Part shown: piece by piece, positions 36,972 through 44,005 of the stretch
Position numbering within the stretch: the first letter of the stretch is position 1
How the letters are laid out: every line of letters begins with the position of its first letter
Origin: Arthrobacter sp. ISL-65
GTDB taxonomy: Bacteria; Actinomycetota; Actinomycetes; Actinomycetales; Micrococcaceae
Length of the DNA: 47,552 nucleotides
Direction: 5' to 3'
Assembly: GCF_018613795.1 (NCBI RefSeq)
Contig: NZ_JAGGPN010000023.1
Coordinates: forward strand, 1-47,552
Notes under the pieces: model-generated
Told to the model about the DNA's origin: nothing
Seen by the model: the letters and a program-made list of their open reading frames with translations, nothing else
Databases searched by the model: none
Program-made: the position numbers and the translations under genes

Positions 36972-37789
36972 ATCTGCAAATACATCGGACTACGCGCTCT
37001 TCCGGATGAGCGTTGCACTTGAGGCACCTTTACCGGGCTTTTTTTGGGGGCAGGGCATATGCGAATCGAAGGTGCGCGTAGTTTCGGGCAAATCCGGCTT
37101 GGGGCGTGCGGCCTCAACGTGTCGCGCCGAAGGACCGGCTTACGCGACTGAATGTGTCAGGTTGAGGTCGGGACCTCAGCTTGAGCGCGTCAGATAACCA
37201 GGAAGGGAACCCTATTCTGACGTCTATCCCGCGGTGTAGCTGACGTCAATGTCATTTTCAGAAGTCCTCTGCACTGCGATTGTGTGCCGCAGGCGGATAC
37301 TTCACATCAGCAGGCTCCACGGCAGCCATCGCAAATGGCCACGCCGACCGAATTCGAGGCGGGCCGCTACGCGCCCCCGCAACTCGTATGACAGCGGCAC
37401 GGAACCTGCGCCGGTTCAGACAGACCCCGGTGAGAGTCGACGGATACAACCAATTAACTTTCTCAAGCTCTTGACCGGAGCGGATGGCACCCTTAGAGTT
37501 CTGATATATGAGTCATATGTCACATGTTGCCGACCTCGACTCTAGGTTTTGATCTCGATGGGTCGGCGCGAGGGTGCCGGCAACCAAGGCCATGGCATAT
37601 CCATCTCGAAGAGCAGTGATACATGACGACGCCGTAATCATCTCGCGAGTCCTGCGGCCATATCGGCTGGCATTGAGCCAGTCGGCATCGTCCACCGGTC
37701 GCTAAGGGCTGCGGCTGTCCGAGCATCTAGGTAACGGCGCCCTGGTGCCGTCAGCGGTTTGCACTGAAGCCAGAAGGGAACAAATCTTA
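36972..37789. other. Long non-coding spacer with a candidate MFS promoter
   Basis: 818 nt with no convincing gene; short open frames on both strands lack codon bias or ribosome sites. It is less GC-rich than the flanks. A plausible promoter is TTGACC (37471-37476), a 17-nt spacer and TAGAGT (37494-37499), followed by the 13-bp palindrome ATATGAGTCATAT (37506-37518). On the minus strand nearby, ITALRDGYAMALVAGTLAPT (about 37560-37625) is faintly like the N-terminus of a GntR regulator, so this may be a decayed regulator and its operator. Low certainty. Confidence 0.35.
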
Positions 37790-39202
37790 ATGATCGATTC
37801 GCCCGGGACGACGGCCTCCGTCGACACCTCCATATCAAAAGAGACCAGCTCCAAGTTCAAACGCCGCTTCATGGTGCGGCTTGTGGCCGTCTTCATCGGC
37901 GGGATGTTCCTCGACGGTTACATCCTCGGAATCATCGGCCCCGTCGCCGGACTCATGCGGTCAGATCTCCAGCTCGACGCACTATCGCTGGGTATGATCG
38001 CTGCAGGCCCGCTGGTTGGTATCTTTGTCGGCTCCCCGCTGGCCGGCTGGGCTACTGACAAGTTCGGACGCAAGCCCATGTTCCTCGTGGACATGGGCTT
38101 GTTCCTGGTCGCCTCAGCGGCCCAGTTCTTCGTAACCTCCGGAGACGGCGCCGTGATCCAGCTGGCCATCATCCGGTTCTTCATGGGCGTCGCGATCGGC
38201 GGCGAGTACTCAATCGGGGGGCCATTGCTATCAGAGTTCTCCCCTCCAAAGCTCCGCGGGCGATTGCTCGGGCTGACTCTGATCGCCTGGTACGTCGGTT
38301 TCATGATGGCATTCATCATCGGCACGCTCCTGCACGACGCCGGCACCCCATGGCGCCTCGTAATCGGCACGAGCACGATACTCGCATTCGTCCTGTTCCT
38401 CGCCCGCTTGGGCCTCCCCGAATCGCCGAGCTGGCTCATTACGAAGGGACGGAATGAGGAAGCACTCGCGATCGCACGCAGATACGTCGAATCGCCCGAG
38501 ATGCACAACAGCATCACCGAAGAGATGGATCTGAGGATGATCCAGGAGGCCCAAGCCGCGCAGAATAGGACCAAAATCAAGGGCGCCTCCTTCGGAATGC
38601 TGTTCTCGAGGCAGTACTGGCGCACCACCCTCTTCACCGCAGGTTTTTGGTTCTGCGCGGTCACTCCGTACTTCGCGATCGCGACCTTCGCCGACGACGT
38701 GCTGAACCAAATCGGCCTCGGCGGCGGTTGGGCCGGCGGAGTCGGCCTGTCCGCACTTGCGGCCGCGGGTGTTGTCACCACCGTACTTCTGATTGACAAG
38801 CTCGGCCGCCGAATCCTCACCGTGCCCGGGCAGTGGCTTTGCGCAGGCATCCTGCTGATCATCGGAGTCTGGGCAAACGCACCAGCGATCCTCGTGCTCG
38901 TCCTGTTTCTCGCCTTCTCCTTCTTCAATGCCGGCTACACCACGATGACCCAGGTCTATCCGGCCGAGGTATTCCCCGGCCACCTGCGCGGCATCGGCAT
39001 GGGCTTCGCCGCGGCCTTCAGCCGCATCGGAGCCGCACTCGGCACCTTCGCCCTGCCATGGGCGATCAGCAACATCGGCTTGGGCCCAACCATGGTCGTA
39101 GCCGCCGTCGTCGCTTTACTCGGCGCAGTCCTCTCGCAATGGCTCGCGCCCGAGACGAAGGGGCGCACCCTCGCCGAGATCTCAGCAAACTTCTCCCACT
39201 GA
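37790..39202 (+). CDS. MFS transporter, sugar-porter type
   Basis: 470 aa from the ATG at 37790 with AGAAGGGA upstream. Twelve membrane segments with MFS signatures: GYILGIIGPVAGLM, GWATDKFGRKPMFLVDMG (loop 2-3), FFMGVAIGGEYSIGGPLLSE, LPESPSWLITKGRNEEALAI (sugar-porter motif after segment 6), DKLGRRILTVPGQW and QVYPAEVFPGHLRGIGMGFA. Related proteins carry sugars, polyols, aromatic acids or organic cations. No catabolic genes adjoin it, so the substrate is unknown. It lies in the mosaic stretch between 37 and 42 kb and may be acquired. Confidence 0.9.
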   Translation: MIDSPGTTASVDTSISKETSSKFKRRFMVRLVAVFIGGMFLDGYILGIIGPVAGLMRSDLQLDALSLGMIAAGPLVGIFVGSPLAGWATDKFGRKPMFLVDMGLFLVASAAQFFVTSGDGAVIQLAIIRFFMGVAIGGEYSIGGPLLSEFSPPKLRGRLLGLTLIAWYVGFMMAFIIGTLLHDAGTPWRLVIGTSTILAFVLFLARLGLPESPSWLITKGRNEEALAIARRYVESPEMHNSITEEMDLRMIQEAQAAQNRTKIKGASFGMLFSRQYWRTTLFTAGFWFCAVTPYFAIATFADDVLNQIGLGGGWAGGVGLSALAAAGVVTTVLLIDKLGRRILTVPGQWLCAGILLIIGVWANAPAILVLVLFLAFSFFNAGYTTMTQVYPAEVFPGHLRGIGMGFAAAFSRIGAALGTFALPWAISNIGLGPTMVVAAVVALLGAVLSQWLAPETKGRTLAEISANFSH

Positions 39203-39513
39203 CACCGGGATTGCACGGTGACTTAGAGTCAGAGCTATGAGCCATCATTCTTGCCCTGGTTGGGGTAGGCGTGCCTACAGCACAGCTGTAGGCACGCCTA
39301 GCGTTCATCAGACCCGCCGCCCAAGCCACCTACTGGGGCACTGAACAAAGAATAGTGGCAGTGGCTCTGAGAGCGTCCCACTTTCTTGGAAGTGGAACGC
39401 CCCGGTGAGGTTCTTCAAAAATTTGAAACACGCCACGAAAATTCGTTCCATAACTATATTCATTTCGACGTCCCACCCCCGGGGTGCAGGGTAAGAATCG
39501 GTACAGTAGTTCC
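39203..39513. other. Spacer before the recombinase with a perfect hairpin
   Basis: 311 nt without a gene. TAGGCGTGCCTACAG (39266-39280) and its complement (39286-39300) form a perfect 15-bp stem with a 5-nt loop, 63 nt after the MFS stop; it is a probable terminator but has no T-tract. The AT-richer stretch 39420-39470 contains candidate promoter hexamers for the recombinase (TTGAAA at about 39422), not placed with confidence. Confidence 0.6.
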
Positions 39514-40126
39514 ATGGATATTGGGTACGCCCGCGTCTCGACCGCGAAACAGGGACCTATACCGGCAGATCGACGCACTGCGCGGCGAGGGCATCCCCTC
39601 CAAACGCATCTACGTGGACAAGAAATCCGGGTCCACGACAAACCGGCCCGGCCTGCATGAGGCCCTCGACCAGGACCGCGACGGGGACGTCGTCGTGGTG
39701 CACACCCTCGACCGATTGGGCCGTACCGTCCGGGACACTCTGAACCTCATCCACGACCTGGCAGCCCGCGGCGTCGGAGTCCGGAACCTGGCGGACCCGA
39801 TTCGGGTTGATTCCGCCAGTCCAGAAGATCCCATGTCGCAGCTGGCAGTTGTGATGCTCGCGCTCTTCGGCCAAATGGAACGAACCTACGCGATCGAACG
39901 CGCAGCCCACGCAAGCGCCGTTGCTGCCGCTAAGGGCAAAAGGATCGGCCGGCCCAGCGTGATCGATCCAGCGAAACTTACCTACGCCGTGCACCTTCGC
40001 GACCAGGAAAATAAGTCCATCTCCCAGATCGTAAAAGCCACCGGTATTACCCGCTCCAGCCTCTACCGCTACCTGCCGCCACGTCCACCGGAAACGCTAA
40101 CCGCGGAGACCCAGAAGAGTGCCTAA
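39514..40126 (+). pseudogene. Serine recombinase/resolvase with a one-base frame break
   Basis: The ATG at 39514 opens with MDIGYARVSTAKQ, the resolvase N-terminus with catalytic Ser9, then loses the frame. The remainder LYRQIDALRGEGIPSKRIYV, VVVHTLDRLGRTVRDTLNLI, QLAVVMLALFGQMERTYAIE and a C-terminal HTH (ISQIVKATGITRSSLYRYLP) continues in the +1 frame to 40126. One extra G in the GGG at 39552-39554 explains the break exactly. As read, the long downstream frame lacks the catalytic serine. Without the insertion the protein would be about 203 aa, normal for a Tn3-type resolvase/invertase. No transposase or invertible segment is visible next to it. Confidence 0.85.
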
Positions 40127-40141
40127 AAATCCCGGACGGCA

Positions 40142-40300
40142 GTGACGTTTCGTGCAGGCGACTTCGGACAGACCGACGGTTGGTGCACACGACTCCCTAC
40201 CAACGTGACGCTTTGTGCAGGGGACTTCGGACACCAGATGTCCATACCCGACTGCACAACTCCCCTACTTTCGGGGCAGCTTGTGCGGACGACCGGAAAA
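40142..40300. repeat. Iterated ~31-bp degenerate repeats downstream of the recombinase
   Basis: Two 29-nt units, 40142-40170 and 40205-40233, match at 26 of 29 positions (GTGACGyTTyGTGCAGG then sGACTTCGGACA). Between them a weaker unit TTGGTGCACACGACTCCC occurs. The GTGC cores fall at 40152, 40183 and 40215. Fainter copies follow at 40252 (CTGCACAACTCCCC) and 40283 (GTGCGGACGACCGGA). Steps of about 31, 32, 37 and 31 bp mean three helical turns, suitable for a protein bound on one face, such as a resolvase res site. Confidence 0.6.
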
Positions 40301-40874
40301 TGACAGTCAGGTTGGGGTGTGCCCTAACTGGATGCGCAAGCGCATTGACTAACAGGAGGTGGTCAATAGTTGTTGTCTCCTGTGGTGACGAGATGTGCCT
40401 GGCCCGGAACAGCATGATGCTCCAGCCGATCAGCGGCGGCACCACGATCTTGATGGCCTGGGCAGGATGACCAGGCACAGTGCGTTGCATTAGCTCAGGG
40501 CCAGGATACCGCACGCTTCCCACTGGCCTTGGCGCACGGCGCGGAAGCCGGCGACGCGACAAAGATCTCGAACAAAGAACGCGTCGGGGCGGACGGTCCC
40601 GGCCTGGCTCCGACCAAAGTAGGAGATTTCTAGCCGACATTCGGCCTCAACCAGCTTCTGCGGCAGCCGAGCACGTTTTGCCCTGCTCGTCGAGAACAAC
40701 TTTGACCAGACACGGCGCCCCGCCGCCTCTTTAGATGTTTTGTATGCAAGGAACGCAACTGATGCCTGTACTGCAACTGTTTGAGGCGACTGGAGGTAGA
40801 GTCAAGAGCTGGGGATCGAGGTAAAGAAGTAACGTGGGGGTGGAGAGATTTACCGCGCTGTAACACCCGGGCAG
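40301..40874. other. Spacer with possible gene debris
   Basis: 574 nt between the recombinase region and the convergent iclR gene. On the minus strand, QAIKIVVPPLIGWSIMLFRA (about 40410-40470) reads like the end of a membrane protein, and another open stretch lies at 40490-40699. Neither has a start site, family motif or consistent frame, so I regard them as debris. No RNA gene or clear repeat seen. Confidence 0.3.
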
Positions 40875-41663
40875 CTATATCCCGCCTTGAAGCCCCAGCT
40901 GGTCGGCCGCCGGCCGGAGCCTCGCGGCTATGTCCGCGAATACCTCGTACGGAAGCCGGTGCTCGGGTCCGGTGGCGGTCATTGCTGCTAGTACCTGGCC
41001 GGCGGGGTTGCGCACCGGCACCGCGACGGCGTTGATACGGTCCTCCCACTCCTGATGCGAGTAGGCCCATCCACACCTTCGAACCCGTTCCAGCTCCTCA
41101 TTCAAAGCGCTGTGCTCGGTGATAGTGCGGTCGGTAAAGCGCTCGAGTTCCATCCGCCCATATGCCCTGCGTGTCTTCTCGTCCGCGAACGCCAAAAGCA
41201 CCTTGCCGCTGGACGTCGCGTGCAGCGGGGTGCGGTGCCCGACATGCTCGTGGGCTTGGTAGAGCGCAGCGTTGCCGGTCGCTTGGGCTATGTTGACTGC
41301 AGCTAGGTCATCGAGGATGCTGACGTTAAGGGTTTCCGGCAGGCTTCGGGAGAGCTCCTCGCAGGCCTGTTGGGCTGCCCGGGGGAAAGAACTCTGGGCT
41401 GTGACGGCCCCGGCGAGCCGGACCAGCCCGAAGCCCAGCGAATACGTGCCTCGCCACGACGACTGGGTCACCAACCCCTGGAGTTCCAAGACCGCCAGCA
41501 GCCGGGAAGCGGTGGATTTGTGGACTTCAAGCTCATGGGCAACTGCACCGACCGTGGCATCGGGGTACTTGGCGAGGATTCGCAGGATGGTCAAGGCGCG
41601 ATCTACGGACTGGTTCGTGCCAGCCCTTTCCACGGCGGGGGATCTGTCAACTCCGCTGCTCAT
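40875..41663 (-). CDS. IclR-family transcriptional regulator
   Basis: 262 aa. The winged helix (about 18-80) has SVDRALTILRILAKYPDATV, HELEVHKSTASRLLAVLELQ and GLVTQSSWRGTYSLG. The effector domain has TPLHATSSGKVLLAFADEKT and AYSHQEWEDRINAVAVPVRN. It is distinct from the IclR at 15444-16235. Upstream lies an IS21-type remnant rather than a divergent target. The nearest functional cluster on the same strand is moaAD and betaine uptake/demethylation, which is a possible regulon but not shown by sequence. Confidence 0.92.
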   Translation of the reverse strand: MSSGVDRSPAVERAGTNQSVDRALTILRILAKYPDATVGAVAHELEVHKSTASRLLAVLELQGLVTQSSWRGTYSLGFGLVRLAGAVTAQSSFPRAAQQACEELSRSLPETLNVSILDDLAAVNIAQATGNAALYQAHEHVGHRTPLHATSSGKVLLAFADEKTRRAYGRMELERFTDRTITEHSALNEELERVRRCGWAYSHQEWEDRINAVAVPVRNPAGQVLAAMTATGPEHRLPYEVFADIAARLRPAADQLGLQGGI

Positions 41664-41779
41664 GCCTATTCGGAACTCAGGATCTTCGGATCAACTGGTC
41701 AAGCACACCGATAAACCAGCGTTCCGCCAACCTGCTCGCAACTGCACAAGCCTTGGCTTTCGGCCCACTAGGAGGACCT

Positions 41780-42064
41780 TGAAAGGTCCACGGCTGGGTC
41801 AATTCGGGTTATCCACGGCTGGGTATTGGGAGCCGTTGGGTAGCTCGCTAGCAGTAGTAGCGTTGGTTTTTCTCGCCACGTGGTGCTTGCGCGCGAGTTC
41901 CCGGATCGACGTTCGTTCGACTCTGGCGTCCCTGCGGATACTAGCGAACAGCTCCACTCTTGACCCCATCCCGGCCCTCCTGAAATTGACCCGATATTGA
42001 TGGGATCAACGCTCACAGGTGGGTACCATTCAAGCCGTCCTAGTGGTCTCCGATCAGACTGACA
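41780..42064 (-). mobile_element. IS21-type insertion sequence remnant (istA 5' end)
   Basis: Behind AGGAGGG on the minus strand, an ATG at 41969 begins MGSRVELFASIRRDARVERT, then SIRELARKHHVARKT, the classic N-terminus of IS21 IstA transposases with its HTH. After about 36 residues it runs into unrelated sequence and stops at 41799. The downstream stretch repeats TGACCC and CCGTGGA, as in the 3' ends of such elements. The left end may be near TGTCAGTCTGATC (42052-42064). IstB and the catalytic core are absent, so this is an internal-deletion relic. Confidence 0.75.
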
Positions 42065-42282
42065 TATTCACGCTTCGTCGCCAACCACGAAATTGTCAAC
42101 TTCAATTAGGGTGCGCTTGGCGTTGCTGACCACAGTGCGTCGTCTCAGGAAACCAAGTCTGCAAGGGGGGCTCTGAGGGCGCTCAGCATTGTCGCGGGAC
42201 TGGCAAACCGGTCCGCTTGAATGATGTCCACGGAGGTGGTCTGTCCGAGTCGCATCTACTGGGCGTGAACCTAGCCGAGGCG
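42065..42282. other. Short spacer after moaD
   Basis: 218 nt between the insertion-sequence relic and the moaD stop. A 36-codon minus-strand frame starting MRLGQTTSVDIIQADRF (about 42252) ends without family resemblance and has no good ribosome site. Nothing else supportable is seen. Confidence 0.3.
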
Positions 42283-42552
42283 CTATCCGCCCGCGAACGG
42301 CGGCAGGATGTCGATGACATCCCCCAGACGGAGGGCCGCAGAGCGGTCCCGTAGGGCGACCTCGTTGCGAAGGAAGCTGCACTGTGGGATGACCCCGGCC
42401 AGGGAAGGTGTACCTGCTGAGTATCCGTCGCAGCGTTCAACCGCCAGTACGGCGGCGATCAGCTCCTCGAAGGTGGTTCCTTCGGGAAGATCGAAGTGTT
42501 CCTCCTGGACGCCGGCCGCTGCGCAGGCGGCGGCGAAGTATCGTACGAGCAT
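42283..42552 (-). CDS. moaD: Molybdopterin synthase small subunit (MoaD/ThiS family)
   Basis: 89 aa, beta-grasp fold: MLVRYFAAACAAAGV at the start, FDLPEGTTFEELIAAV, QCSFLRNEVALRDRS and the C-terminal DVIDILPPFAGG, whose Gly-Gly end is thiocarboxylated to carry sulfur into molybdopterin. The ATG is 6 nt after the moaA stop, and its Shine-Dalgarno (GGAGGCTAAGGA) lies in the moaA 3' end, so it is coupled to moaA. MoaE, MoaB, MoaC and MoeA are not in the window. Confidence 0.93.
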   Translation of the reverse strand: MLVRYFAAACAAAGVQEEHFDLPEGTTFEELIAAVLAVERCDGYSAGTPSLAGVIPQCSFLRNEVALRDRSAALRLGDVIDILPPFAGG

Positions 42553-42558
42553 GATTCC

Positions 42559-43686
42559 TTAGCCTCCGATCGCACTCATACTGCGGTTTGGCTGCACAAA
42601 CTCTTCGGTTCCGAGGCCAGTCTGGTCCATGCCGTGCGCGCGGGGTTTCATCCACATGGCGTCCTGCCAGCGCCGCACTAATTCGTCGTCATGCGCACCG
42701 GTTCGTAAAGGTCCCAAGAGGTCGAATTCGTCCCGGGAGAAGAGGCAGCTCATCACCTTTCCCTCAGCGGTAATGCGGGTTCGTCGGCAATCGGCACAGA
42801 AAGGTTCGCTGACCGACGCGATAATCCCCACGGTTCCCAAAACAGGTCCGGATGCCTCGCTGGTAGCACCGTTCCTCCGTCGCACTTCAAACCGTTCGGC
42901 CGGTGCGCCGTCCCGCTGACGGCGATCCCGATCCAAGACAAAGTCCGCTGACAGCAGGGTGCGGATTTCGAGGGCCGTAATCATCTCCCGTTCGGTCCAT
43001 CCGCGCTGGGCATCCAACGGCATTTGTTCGATGAAGCGCAGTTCAAAGTTTCGCTCCAATGCCCATGCCAAGAGCCCCGGGGCTCCGTGGTCATTGATAC
43101 CCCGCATCAGCACGGCGTTGATCTTGACCGGGCCTAGGCCAACGGCGCGGGCGGCTTCGACGCCGGCGAGAACCTGGCCGAGGAACGGGCGCCGGGTCAA
43201 CTGCGTAAAGGTTTCCTCATGCAGGGAGTCGAGGGAAACATTGACCCTGGTTAGACCCGCAGCCTTGAGCGACTTAGCCTTCTTCTCAAGCCCGACGCCG
43301 TTGGTAGTCATGGAGATGGGGAGGCTGGGGTGGCGCTGCCGCAGTGCGGCGATAATATCCACGAGGTCTGGCCGAACCAGGGGTTCTCCGCCGGTGATTC
43401 GGAGTTCCCTCACGCCCAGACGCTCAACGCCGAGGCTGACGATTCTCTCAATCTCGCCCGCCGTCATGACGGCTTTATTGGGCAGCCATTGCAAGCCTTC
43501 TGCCGGCATGCAGTAGGTGCAGCGAAGGTTACATTTGTCCGTGACCGACAGCCGCATGTCCGATGCTTGGCGGCCAAAGCGGTCCAGCAGTGCCGGGGGA
43601 AGTTCGCGCGGACGCGGATCCGGTGCGGTCCCCTGATAGTTGGTGAGGACGGGGCGCAATGCTGGGATACCTAGCTGAACGGTCAT
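42559..43686 (-). CDS. moaA: GTP 3',8-cyclase (molybdenum cofactor synthesis)
   Basis: 375 aa radical-SAM enzyme. Converts GTP to 3',8-cyclo-GTP, the first step of molybdenum cofactor synthesis. N-terminal cluster KCNLRCTYCMPAEGL with Cys52, Cys56, Cys59; C-terminal cluster CADCRRTRITAEGKVMSC with Cys297, Cys300, Cys314; and the essential C-terminal Gly-Gly (SAIGG). ELRITGGEPLVRPDL and SMTTNGVGLEKKAKSLKAAG are typical. No strong Shine-Dalgarno precedes 43686. Forms an operon with moaD, suggesting a molybdoenzyme locus nearby outside the window. Confidence 0.96.
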   Translation of the reverse strand: MTVQLGIPALRPVLTNYQGTAPDPRPRELPPALLDRFGRQASDMRLSVTDKCNLRCTYCMPAEGLQWLPNKAVMTAGEIERIVSLGVERLGVRELRITGGEPLVRPDLVDIIAALRQRHPSLPISMTTNGVGLEKKAKSLKAAGLTRVNVSLDSLHEETFTQLTRRPFLGQVLAGVEAARAVGLGPVKINAVLMRGINDHGAPGLLAWALERNFELRFIEQMPLDAQRGWTEREMITALEIRTLLSADFVLDRDRRQRDGAPAERFEVRRRNGATSEASGPVLGTVGIIASVSEPFCADCRRTRITAEGKVMSCLFSRDEFDLLGPLRTGAHDDELVRRWQDAMWMKPRAHGMDQTGLGTEEFVQPNRSMSAIGG

Positions 43687-43723
43687 GGTTCAGGCTGATT
43701 CAGGGCACTGGCCGCAGCCGCCG

Positions 43724-43912
43724 TCAGCGGATGCCAAGATCACTGTCAATGTACGAACCAGGGCGGTTTCCGTGGTCGTGCTGGCAATTGCAGTGACCAT
43801 CCAGCTGTAGCCGAACGGTCACTGGACTGGATGAGTCCAGTTGGATATCCACCGCTTCCTTCCCGTTGCTGCTAACTCGAAGAGTATGTATTTGATCGTT
43901 GAGCTGGGTCAT
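43724..43912 (-). CDS. Small Cys/His-rich hypothetical protein
   Basis: 62 aa, not recognised. MTQLNDQIHTLRVSSNGKEA is followed by a beta-rich VTVRLQLDG and a possible metal-binding GHCNCQHDHG. AGAAAG lies upstream of the ATG at 43912. It sits between the BCCT transporter and moaA on the same strand, 37 nt before moaA. A cysteine-rich continuation (DGGCGQCPESA) exists in another frame just downstream of its stop, so a frameshifted longer protein is possible. Could also be chance. Confidence 0.4.
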   Translation of the reverse strand: MTQLNDQIHTLRVSSNGKEAVDIQLDSSSPVTVRLQLDGHCNCQHDHGNRPGSYIDSDLGIR

Positions 43913-43946
43913 GTAAAAAACTTTCTAATGAGTTGGGGTGGGCCCA

Positions 43947-43977
43947 GGTGGCACGGGCTGCGAAGCCACGTGCCACC
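43947..43977 (-). terminator. Hairpin after the BCCT transporter gene
   Basis: GGTGGCACG (43947-43955) pairs with CGTGCCACC (43969-43977) around a 13-nt loop, 29 nt past the transporter stop on the minus strand. There is no U-tract, so termination is likely but not certain. Confidence 0.5.
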
Positions 43978-44005
43978 AAGGCGGGTTGGTGCATCAGGTG
44001 AGCAG

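Noticed and set aside
40197..40699. Minus-strand frames in the spacer as a gene
   Set aside because: One stretch is hydrophobic like the end of a transporter, but there is no start site, no motif, and the frame is interrupted.
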